A stretch of 64,000 nt of DNA from Hysterium pulicare CBS 123377. Its lineage: Eukaryota > Ascomycota > Dothideomycetes > Hysteriales > Hysteriaceae. Of this stretch, positions 54,908 to 64,000 are shown piece by piece. The stretch's first letter is position 1. Each line of letters opens with the position of its first letter. The position numbers were made by a program, and so were the translations under genes. The stretch covers positions 1-64,000 of the forward strand of contig AJFK01000752.1 of NCBI GenBank assembly GCA_000467715.1, given 5' to 3'. The notes beneath the pieces are model-generated. The model was not told the DNA's origin and did not search any database. It saw nothing but the letters and a program-made list of their open reading frames with translations.

Positions 54908-57374
54908 ATGACCGAGCCCGAACGCCGGCGGAGAAGACCAGCTGTGTAGGTTGGAATCCCCTAGCGGTGTCTTGCACTGACAATACGAGGAATGCAGTTC
55001 ATGCTCTCTCTGTAGGAGACGTAAGATTCGATGCGATCGAGAAACTCCCTGTAGTAACTGCGTGCGGTCGAAAAACGAGAATTGCGTTTATGAGAATCAC
55101 CCTTCGCAACCTCCGCGGCAACGCCTTGGCCTTGGCCGAACGACTGAACTTGGCCTGACCCAAGAGTCCCGAGGGCTTCATTACTCTGCACCTATTGATG
55201 GAGATTTCAGCATCAGAAGAGGGTCCACAATCCCGAGCCATCCGTCGAAGCCATTGGTTTCTTGTTCAGCAAGTGCATCGACTCTTGGCGGTCAATCGTC
55301 TGCTCGAGATGTCGAGACCATGAAGAGTAAAATTAGACAACTGGAAGAACAGTTGGCTAAGTCAACTCAAAGTTCTACCTCATCTCCTGTTCCGGCTTCG
55401 AGTTCTGACCTGGAGACGACCACGTCACGAACAGCTGGGTCTTCCCATGGTCAGCATGAGACCCCCCTGTTCCCCCAGTGTCAAGTCATCAGTCGTAGTG
55501 TCGTGCATAAGACCCGCCTGTTTGGCCAAAGCCATTGGATTAATGGACTTGCATTGGTAAGCTCTTGTGCCATCCCTCCAACTTCGTTGAACATATAATT
55601 TTTTTAACGATCATTAGTTCCGAGACATGTTTGAGATGATTGAGCCGCATCTACGGGAAGAAACATCCAATACTCTCTCTGGCATGCAAAGGTGTAAATC
55701 CTTGGCAAGGGCAATCAAATCGCAGCGGGCCCCCTCGTGGCCCACGCCACCAAGAGCCGATTTACCCCAAAAAGATGTCGCGGATAAGCTTGTGGACTGT
55801 TACCTTCGGACGAGTGAAAGCATCTATCGAGTCCTGCACATACCTACATTCAGAGGGGAATATGAAGCACTCTGGGAATTGGATTCTGAGCCAGATACAG
55901 CGTTTCTGGTCCAACTTAAGCTGGTGCTTGCCATCGGAGCTACCACGTATGATGAACGATTCTCCCTGCGTGCATCGGCCATTCGATGGGTGCATGCGGC
56001 TCACAATTGGTTTTCGTTGCCGGGGTTTAAGTCTCGATTAAATATCCAAGCTCTGCAGACCAATATCCTACTTTTGCTTGCTCGAGAAACAGCAGGTGTG
56101 GGCCAACAGTTGATCTGGATTTCAGCCGGCGCACTACTCAGAACAGCAGTGTATATGGGGTTGCATAGAGATCCTGCATATCTGCCAAAGAGGACCATCT
56201 TCGCTGCTGAGATGCGCCGAAGGCTATGGAACACAATCCTGGAGATAACTCTGCAATCGAGTATGGACTCGGGGGGACCTCCACTCATTTCTCTTGAAGA
56301 CTTCGATACCGAGCCTCCCGGTAATTTCAATGATGAGCAACTCGTGACCCAGGATCCTGTGCCAAAGCTAGAAGATGAGTTCACGCAAGCGTCTATTGCC
56401 AGAGCGCTCCGCAAGACGTTTCCACCTCGTCTTGCAATTATCAAGTTCTTGAACGACCTCGGCTCCCATGGTACTTATGAAGAGACGCTTCGACTTGATG
56501 CAGAGCTAAGGGCATCATACAAAACTCTGTGTCGGACCCTTCAAGCATATACTTCGAGCGCTGGACGCTCGCCCGCCCAATTTGAAATACGTGTAGCTGA
56601 TCTCATCATGAGTCATTACCTCTCATCCCTTCACAGTCCGTTTTTCGGCCCGGCATTGCACGAAACAGCTTACGCATATTCCAGGAAGGTAGTGATCGAG
56701 ACCTCGCTCAAAATTTGGTGCGTAGCGTACCCATCCTCGGCCCTCATGGCTGCTCAGTCCCGCAGTGATCAGGCTTCATCAGATCGAGACGATTTGGCGC
56801 GAGTCACGGTCACCAGCTGTTCATTCTATCGCACCGTTGCCATGCAAGCTTGCTTCGTCATAGCAGCGGAGCTTAGAACTCAACTACAAGAGGAACAAAG
56901 TCTGGGCCCCGTCCCTTTACGATCAAATTTGCTTTCCATATTGGATGAGGCAAAAGTTTGGTCCTTGCAGTGTATAGAAGCTGGAGAAACTAATATCAAG
57001 GGCTACTTGTTCATGTGTCTAGTCGCTGCACAGATCGAAGGGCTCATGCGAGGGATTGAGAAGGACGAGTTTCCGAAAATATTAGTCAAAGCTGCCGAAG
57101 AATCTGAAGAAAGATGCTTGCCGATACTTGAAGATATGGCGACCCAGGGCCAGAGCGATGGAGCTGTAGATTGGCTTAATCAAACGTCTTTGGACACGCC
57201 GGCTGAACTGATGGAAGACTGGGACTTTATGGTAAGTCAAGGACAACCATAACGAACTTGCCCATCCCTCACAATCTATATCAGATGTCAGACGCCCAAT
57301 TCAATTTCGGGAATTCGGATCCAATGAGTTGGGCGTTCAATGACGCCACTACGCAAGAGCTCTCACTTTGGTGA
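54908..57374 (+). CDS. Zn2Cys6 transcription factor (second regulator)
   Basis: Four exons (54908-54945, 54998-55556, 55618-57231, 57285-57374) give 766 residues in one frame. The first exon encodes a basic start (MTEPERRRRRPAV) and splices into SCSLCRRRKIRCDRETPCSN, a complete Zn2Cys6 domain at about residues 14-45. A coiled-coil (MKSKIRQLEEQLAKS) and the fungal-specific middle domain (VLHIPTFRGEYEALW, EMRRRLWNTILEITLQSS) follow. The last short exon adds an aromatic tail after WDFM. Its architecture matches the regulator at 32352, including the SIYRVLHIPTF block, so they are distant paralogs. It is divergent from an MFS gene and near an SDR; control of those genes is likely, and of the NRPS possible. 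Confidence 0.87.
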
Positions 57375-57788
57375 CAAAGAGCTGCTACCGTGATCTGAAT
57401 ACGAACGGATCCTTGAGTGCAGTCGAGACAATACGCAAGATAGAAGAGTTGTAATACAATAGAGTTCAACCGAAGCGGTAATGCACTACTCCGATAATGT
57501 CTTGTTCCGACATCATCTCCGTTGGAAGCAGGACTGGATTCGTGTTGATGTTCGACCTCGTCGGGGAAGCCTCCTCTGTAAGGTCTGGTATCTTGCCTTC
57601 TTGTTGTTGTTGCCACATGGCAATTTTTTCTGCCTCCCATTCTTCCCCTTGCCAAGTTCTTCCCTATAGATGTCTCAAGCACAACTGCTTTCCTTCATCA
57701 GGATAGTATAGTCAAGCCGTCCATTTCATCCACTACAATACATGGTTAGTCAAAACTCATCAAGTTTAATTCAATGCTCCTTCGAAAG
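57375..57788. other. Convergent 3' region
   Basis: This lies between the second regulator and the broken gene on the minus strand. Only short ORFs are present. The missing last exon of the broken gene may lie near 57700-57800. Confidence 0.4.
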
Positions 57789-58778
57789 TCATGCGCCATG
57801 GATAGAAGACTCGGGAGTAAGGCCAATACGAAATTTTTCGCCCCCAATACACACAAAGAATAGGACAGAAAACTTCAGAAATTGCCTACAACTTACAAGT
57901 CCTTCCTTCATCTGCGCCCTAGCGCGTTGGCCGATCTTGTCTTCGATGGAGTTGCCGCGAAGCATTGCCAGGCGCGTAGGGAAGACACGAGCCGGATAAT
58001 GCGCGGTAGATGCAACGTGCGGCTTGTCATGCCAGGAAAGGAGTGGTGTGAGTGGGACTCTAATGGCCCGCTGCGATGCCGGAGTGAAGTCGCACTCGAG
58101 TGTGGATGTCAACTCTTTCAGAACTGGAAACTCAATGACAGCTGCTAATACGGCATATGATAGCATACGCACTGCCGGGAGACAGACATACATGATGGGA
58201 CTTTTGGAGTCAGACTCAGAAGCTCTCATGATCTGCAATAGAGGATCTATAAGAAAGTCGGAAACCAAAATCCAGTCGTGCTGCTATACCCAGACATATG
58301 ATGTTTCGGTCATTCTCAATGCTGAGTGCACAGCTAGACCGAAGCCAAGACGTCTCAATTGCTCTATGAATGTGACTTTCTTGTCGTGTGTCTGCACTGC
58401 TGTGTAGCTCACAACATTGTGAGCATCATATGGGCTGCCACATTCAGCCTCTGCCTCTGTCTGTGTGTAAACAATGTCTTCTTCATGGCCTTGGTAGTGA
58501 TGTTCGAGAACGAGTTTCTTCACATTTTTCTTGTAGAAACTGAAGTCCCTTGCTTGTTCAGAAGTAACGCAGCCCTTCTTTAGACGAGCCTGAGGGGCAA
58601 CCTGATCATAATTGTCGAAGACAACGATCACCCTCCAGTCCACTAAACCTGGGCAATGACAGCTGAAGGACTTCAGAACCGATGATAATAGCTCTGTTGA
58701 TGGAGCAGATGGTGTTGCTGATGTCGTTATGATTATTGTCAACAGACTGCTGGCTGTCGGCACGTCTGCTGTCATCAC
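57789..58778 (-). pseudogene. Conserved fungal protein with glycosyltransferase-like look, broken by TAG
   Basis: Two long reading blocks on the minus strand (58778-58287 and 58283-57789) lie in the same frame and are separated only by TAG at 58284-58286. The start (LLTIIITTSATPSAPSTELL) resembles the N-terminal strand of GT-A-type transferases. At the stop the sequence reads YVWV, stop, QHDWILVSDF, so a glutamine codon CAG changed to TAG fits well. Further on come RVPLTPLLSWHDKPHVAST and ARVFPTRLAMLRGNS. A GTAAGT donor after MKEGL suggests a further 3' exon, but none could be joined cleanly. I cannot name the family with confidence. The gene is probably a young pseudogene. Confidence 0.5.
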
Positions 58779-59104
58779 TCATCGAGAAGCGTGACTGAAA
58801 CTTATATGGCGGTATTGAGATTCACCACTGGAAATCACGGCCACCAAGGAGTTGACGAATTTGATGTGAATTTCTGAGGTTGTAGCGTGGGTGATTGTGG
58901 CGTACGTCATTCGCTCGCTCTGAGTGAATTACAGTTCGTTAACGAGCTATTAATTACCAAAAAGAACACTTGCTTTGCTAACGGACAGTCCTCATCTCCT
59001 CCGCTCTCACAACCATTATTCAGTTCTCAACGTCACGCGCCTACCATTTTATAAGGAACTTCACCAGATTTACCTCCTTGCTCGCCTCTTCCCACACTAT
59101 CACC
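58779..59104. other. Divergent promoter region
   Basis: No gene is seen. It lies between the broken gene (minus strand) and the F-box-like gene (plus strand); a TATAAGG word near 59050 precedes the latter. Confidence 0.4.
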
Positions 59105-59800
59105 ATGGGCAATACATTACTCCGCCTACCCCCTGAAATCCGGGACATGATCTACGAGCTAGTGGTGGTATCGGACGAGCCAGAACGTGTCGAGTTGAGC
59201 TCCAACACAAGCCACAAATATCTACTTCCCTCCATATGTCACACGAACCGACAAACTTTCTTCGAGGTAGCTCCGGTATTCCTGAAGACGTGCATTTTCG
59301 TCTGCAGGGAAGTGTCGGCTCTTCGGAAGCTGAGCAACTGGCTAAACACCTTTCCCAATGGAGAAGGCTTCGATAGCATTCGCTCCTTGAACTTACCAGA
59401 ATTATATCGACACCACAAGGACCAAATCCGTGAGACAATTACCATCTTATCTCGTTACTCAAATCTCAGGAAGCTCCGCCTTGCATTCTCTCTCCCAGCT
59501 ATCAGCAAACGAGCCCGCAATGACCGTGGCATTAGGGTTCACCGTCCGCTTTCGGTGTCCGACATGGTAGAACTATACCATCTGGGAGGGTTACTCAAAC
59601 TCACCCGTCTCAAATTTCTAACTATCTATGTCGCACCCTCCTTGTGGGATGTCGAAGATACCGAGGATGGTAGAGAACCGGCGAACCTCTGGGGACTTAT
59701 CGACTGGGTTGAGCAGGAATTCCAAAAGGTACCCGTGCAAGTTACCATAAGGGGCGTCGTCTGTGATCCTCTTTCACTGGAACGCAACGGAGATGATTAA
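59105..59800 (+). CDS. F-box/2EXR-like protein
   Basis: This is a 231-residue, intronless protein. The ATG at 59105 has good context (CACCATGG); an ATG at 59078 would add nine residues. The N terminus LLRLPPEIRDMIYELVVVSD is the short F-box-like motif common in hundreds of fungal proteins (often called 2EXR), followed by LLPSICHTNRQTFFEVAPVF, a second typical block. The rest is helical and leucine-rich with no catalytic motif. It is not closely similar to the three F-box proteins at 2.5-9.7 kb. A role in ubiquitin-dependent turnover is possible but unproven. Confidence 0.75.
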   Translation: MGNTLLRLPPEIRDMIYELVVVSDEPERVELSSNTSHKYLLPSICHTNRQTFFEVAPVFLKTCIFVCREVSALRKLSNWLNTFPNGEGFDSIRSLNLPELYRHHKDQIRETITILSRYSNLRKLRLAFSLPAISKRARNDRGIRVHRPLSVSDMVELYHLGGLLKLTRLKFLTIYVAPSLWDVEDTEDGREPANLWGLIDWVEQEFQKVPVQVTIRGVVCDPLSLERNGDD

Positions 59801-62800
59801 TAGTGTTGGGTAGAGGTTCACGGCGGGTGTCATGATCAGTCGTATTGCGCACTCCTTTGGCTGTACAAGTCTGGAAAGCACCCATTCTATAATACCCTTC
59901 AGAATAACATCAATGACGGCAACTTGATTTCAAGCCTTACACTGAGTCTAAGTCGGCTTTGTAGGTTGGCGATAAAAGGAATGGGTAAGCAGAGACCTAC
60001 CCTCGGAATACGACCAATTTTGATACTACGCGTGATTGTGAGCATTTGGGTATGAGCCTTTTCGGGGAGTTGTTTCATCAAAAACATCAAAGCATAAGTC
60101 GCATCACTGGCGCATAGTTTTCATGATAGCTTGAATTTGAGGCCGCATGTCTGATTTTGAAGTATGAGACCCGAAACATTTATCTGATTAATAATGAGCG
60201 GAATTTAATGAAACCTTTTCGGAGGAGATGTTTACATTTCTTGAGAAGCTTTGCCTCGATTTCGGGAGAAGAGTTCTATGAATACACTCAGATGGGATGA
60301 GGGTAGCAACTAGATTGCGGCATATTGAAATAGACATCGACCAGTGTCTTTATTAGGAAATCGACCATGGTTTTGACCGTCTACTGTGCGCATGGTCCAG
60401 TTCTGAAGCGGAAACATTCGGATACCATAAGCGGTAATCCTTGACCTAGCTAACTGGGGAAAGGTAAAGTTGGTCGATCTTTAATCTATTGAATGTCAGA
60501 CAGAACCCTGACCATCGTCGATTGGTCGCTCTCAGGACTACATAAAGACATGTTGAAACCCAGGGATCGCCTTGTTAGCGTTCTTTCGGGATATCACTTA
60601 CTAGCAATTGCATCCTTCGATCCTGTTTAACTGGTTCCGCAAACTTATCCGTAGCATTACAGGATCTGAGTAGCTTCACAACGTTAGACAGTAAGCGTTG
60701 GGGGCTAAGACTATACAAGGCCATATTACAAAGCAGACGTCATCCATGATAAAAAGCGGAGGGAGTTCAAAGCCCCAGAAACATCTGAAACGAGACCATG
60801 AAAACAAATCCCTCACCAAATTCTATAAAGAAAAGACGAGCCGTTTAGCAAATCTGCTCTTCCCGAAAGTCAGACCCCGCTCGGTCGAAGTTCTCAGCCT
60901 TCTCTAAATCAAGATGCATTTTTCGATGTCACTCCTCGCGCTCCTTACGCTTTACACCCCTCTTATCGTCGCTCCTCCAACAACCAAAACACCCCTTACT
61001 ACGTCGATTGTCGTCACAAAGCGTATCGCTTCCGCTACCCCAACCCCCCACATTCGCGATGGCCGGAACATGCACTAGGTGGTAAGCGGTAAGCGAACTC
61101 CTTTCTTTCCCTTACCGATAATGGGACGGAGGAGGGAAATGGTGGTATCGGTGAAGAAAGGAAGATGCAAAGAGCGGAGAGATGAGATCTAAGATCGTGT
61201 TGGGGACTGTGCTGATGCTGTAACACAGATCTGTTCCTCTGCTGCGAGTGATAGGCCGTTGGGATTGTTACTGGCGAGAAATGATGTTTGACTTCTTGAG
61301 GGTTTAGCGTGGTCTGAATGGGGATGCAGCCGTAACGGAAAGAGAGGACATGAAAGGATTATGAGCAGCAACGGCAAGCCGGAGGTATGAGGATGTCTCT
61401 TCCTGGTAAAGATGGTTCAGAATGATGGTTCGCATACTGTCGTTTTCGAAATGTATCTGAATTCGTTCTCAAATGGCACCGATGACGGCATGATTTTGAT
61501 AAGAATCCTTACCTAGATAGGCCAAGAGGCCAAGAACATAGATCACATGACTAGGCGCCAGGCAGCAGGATGAACTAAGCCGCCTCCAGAACCAGGCAAG
61601 ATACAAATAGCCTCCGCCCGCTCGCCTTCTTCCTCTGCTTCTTCTCTTCTTCTTCGTGGATGCAGATGCTGCGGTGATAGGTTTCCATACTTCGGTAGAA
61701 GGCGATCAGACCAAGGCTATGTGTCCATCAATGCGGCTTCTGCTGGTCTGGCTTCCAATGAGACCTCCACCCCGGCAGCGTTTGATTTCCCTCTCTCGGT
61801 GTGTTTAGGATTGCCCACCAAAGCAACCCCGCCGACTTGCTAGGTGACCTTCTCTCTGTCCTCAACCCCTCCAAGGCTAAGGCAGTGTGCCATCGGTCGT
61901 CATTGACATTGGCACGTCGCTGAGCAGCAGAAGACCAGGCTCCGGCCTCGTGGATGCAGCCTTACTCCTTGACTTCAAAGGTCGTGGACCGCATGAGGAG
62001 TTGAATGGTCTCCCTCCTTTCAGTGGCTCGGATGACGCTCCATGAGCAACGACTGGAAGCTGGATCAAGACCGCATGCTCATCCCCCTCCGAAACTTAGT
62101 TTTGGTCCCACCCCTGGTCGAGTCTTTACTTGTTGGGGTCCCCTGCACTTTGTCCGCCTCACTGGTCCCGGCGTGTGTTGTCAAGAAGTACGATCGGGAT
62201 GAAGGGTTTTCCTTCTTGCAGTGGTCGCTCCCTGGAAGTCGGTTTTTCCTTTCGTTGAGCTTTTCGCCTTGTGCGGGAACTTGAAGAAGGGTTTACGTCG
62301 CCATCGCCATGTCTGACGACGCGAAAAATGGCCTATGCTCACTCTCGTGAGCTACCTTCTTGACCACCCGAGCAGCTTACAGCACTCCGCTGGTTTTGCC
62401 CCTCTCGTCGTGGCCAATTTGCATCTGCTTTGAAGCCGCCGCTGCCATATGAACAGTGAAGTGAAGTTGAGCCCACCTGGGCTGTGGCACCTGCAAAGTT
62501 GCTCCAATATCTTTCGTCTTCGCAAATACTTCTCTCAAAAAGTCGATCGACTCAACTCCCAGAAGATGCCTCTCTTCACTCTCAGGGCCACCGCCTGTAT
62601 CCAACCGTAATCTTTCGCCCTTCTCTCTAGCCATCAAAGTCCAGTGGAATCGTCCCCTTCCACGAAGCGCCGAAACTGTCACGGTCATCACTGTGGCTAA
62701 TGACCCTTTTACTTTGCAACTTATCTTCCTCGGCCAACTTCTGTCGATCCAGTTCCCTCCGGTGTCACGCGATCTGGTTGCCTTTCCGATCATTTTGCGC

Positions 62801-63356
62801 AATCTGCGTTTGTTGTGAAAGGCACATCACCGGGAACGCCTCACTAGGAATCTCGCTCGCACTAGACGAAGGCTCGCACTTTTCGCGACGCGACTTCAAG
62901 CTGCACGTAAGTACCAGCATTTCGAATTGGCAGAACTCGACTTTCGTGACATCTCCAATGCATAGCAGGCAAAGATGTCTTAATCCCTTTGTAGGCTTGT
63001 TGCTTCTCACTCGCATGCAGGACAGGCTCCGGAACGTTCCCTACTTCGATCCGATCGAACCCAGACTCGATCCGACCCCCAGATTCAGGTACAACGTCTA
63101 CAATCCCAGCGAACTAGAACTTCAACTCGATTTGCCATAGCAGGCCTGGTTTCACCGAAACCGTTCTACCATTACCTTCTGAGTGTCCAGTATCCGTAGT
63201 AGTCCATCACATCGATCTCGGGCCAAGCGCAGGTGAAGGTAGCTCAAATCCAGATATAAATTCATAAATGCCATGGCTGTTCCACTGGTTTCGCGGATTT
63301 GGAAGCATGGTGGTAGCATACACAGAGTCGCTCAAGTACCAGCATGCTTAAGTGAC
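59801..63356. other. Gene-poor 3.5-kb stretch
   Basis: No gene with recognisable homology is found. ORFs of 141 and 146 residues (62377-62802 minus, 62700-63140 plus) overlap each other partly and match no known motif. An isolated TTATCTGAT lies at 60180-60188. A possible tiny secreted peptide is annotated separately. Confidence 0.4.
60914..61078 (+). CDS. Possible small secreted peptide
   Basis: This is a 54-residue ORF starting in AAGATG context. Residues 1-20 form a plausible signal peptide (MHFSMSLLALLTLYTPLIVA). The remainder is rich in threonine, proline and serine, has no cysteine, and ends RDGRNMH. It has no recognised family. GTGGTAAGCGGTAAGCG follows the stop directly, so splicing into further exons cannot be excluded. 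It is weakly supported. Confidence 0.25.
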   Translation: MHFSMSLLALLTLYTPLIVAPPTTKTPLTTSIVVTKRIASATPTPHIRDGRNMH

Positions 63357-64000
63357 TTATCTCCAACCAGCTTTGAGCTTCTCGATGGCTTCCGCTTCTG
63401 GCACAACATCGGCCATCTTGGCATTCATATCGAAAATGTTGGCATTGTGGATCTCCGGAGACCGATCACCACAAGCCTCGCTGACAACCTTGAGTACTAT
63501 CAGCATTAAGCCAATGACGATTGGAAAATAGAATGTTAACATACCATTGGCCTATATCCATTCGACATGGCATCCAGCGCACTCGCTCTCACACACCCAC
63601 TCGTACTAACTCCACAAATAACCAGAGTGTCCACTTCCTTGAATGTAAGCCTCGAATTCAGATCCGTAGCAAAGAAGGCACTCGGAAACCTCTTCGGTAT
63701 CACAATGTCCCCCTCCTTCGGCTCCAACCCCGGCATCCACGTCTCTAGACCGCTCTCCTTGCCTTTCTGAAATACGGTCAACAGCGGTGCTTTCGAATAG
63801 AAGACCCCCGCATCCGACATGTCAGGCTCCGTGTATATCACTTGTGTCCATATCACGGGTACATTTCCTTCACGGGCAGCGGTTACGAGACGGGCTATGG
63901 AATCGGGAGCGGCGGCGGAGGCGGGGTTGGAGGACGTGTCGAGAGGCGAGTCCTTGGTCCAATATGCTCTGCAGACGTCGATTAAAAGGAGGGCAGGTCG
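63357..64000 (-). CDS. Isochorismatase-family cysteine hydrolase, partial at window edge
   Basis: Two exons are visible (64000 to 63545 and 63488-63357), with the N terminus cut by the window. The catalytic triad of the family is complete: Asp in LLLIDVCRAY, Lys in VIPKRFPSAF, and Cys in ICGVSTSGCVRAS. The intron (GTATGT..CAAG) lies after RPMV and joins directly to VSEACGDRS, matching the conserved order. These enzymes hydrolyse isochorismate, nicotinamide, N-carbamoylsarcosine or similar amides; the STSGCVRASA variant is typical of the N-carbamoylsarcosine amidase-like branch. The substrate is unknown. No link to the clusters is evident. Confidence 0.87.

Noticed and set aside
60180-60188. 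Isolated ATCAGATAA match
   Set aside because: It is not upstream of a recognisable iron gene and one chance match is expected in the window.

Overview
The window looks like nuclear DNA of a filamentous ascomycete (Pezizomycotina). Genes lie on both strands and are broken by short introns of about 45 to 110 bases with GT..AG ends. The gene content is typical of that group: Zn2Cys6 regulators with fungal-type middle domains, fungal P450s, a multidomain NRPS, F-box paralogs and small secreted proteins. I cannot name the class or species from sequence alone. No tRNA, rRNA, CRISPR or convincing transposon was seen.

Layout. 1.6-2.3 kb holds a cysteine-rich small secreted protein and a small unknown ORF. 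2.5-9.7 kb is a run of three F-box paralogs and one cysteine-rich protein; one paralog carries an in-frame stop. 10.9-19.7 kb is a terpene-type gene cluster: P450, short-chain dehydrogenase, class I terpene cyclase (seven exons reconstructed), an unrecognised gene remnant and a second P450. 21.8-26.9 kb is a divergent pair, an ornithine-N5-monooxygenase-like protein and an acyl-CoA synthetase. Their shared upstream region carries four exact ATCTGATAA sites, the consensus of the SreA/Urbs1 class of iron-responsive GATA factors. 27.2-28.8 kb is a broken JmjC-like gene.

29.0-50.8 kb is a second biosynthetic cluster: two FAD monooxygenases, an NmrA-like oxidoreductase, a Zn2Cys6 regulator, a P450, a 14-TM-type MFS pump, a secreted protein and a T-C-A-T-C NRPS. 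The palindrome CGGATCCG recurs in the promoters of nearly all of its enzyme and transporter genes and is a strong candidate for a cluster-specific operator. 51.7-57.4 kb has an SDR, a monocarboxylate-type MFS and a second Zn2Cys6 regulator transcribed divergently from it. 57.8-58.8 kb is a gene of glycosyltransferase-like appearance broken by a TAG. 59.1-59.8 kb is an F-box-like protein. 59.8-63.4 kb is gene-poor. The right edge cuts an isochorismatase-family hydrolase.

How the parts may work together (inference): the left cluster would cyclise a prenyl diphosphate and oxidise the product with two P450s and the SDR. The middle pair looks iron-regulated and may feed hydroxamate or acyl-CoA chemistry. 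The right cluster would condense an acid loaded in trans with one amino acid, then tailor it with the P450 and two flavin monooxygenases and export it. Three otherwise continuous genes each have one in-frame stop, which suggests recent gene loss in this region.
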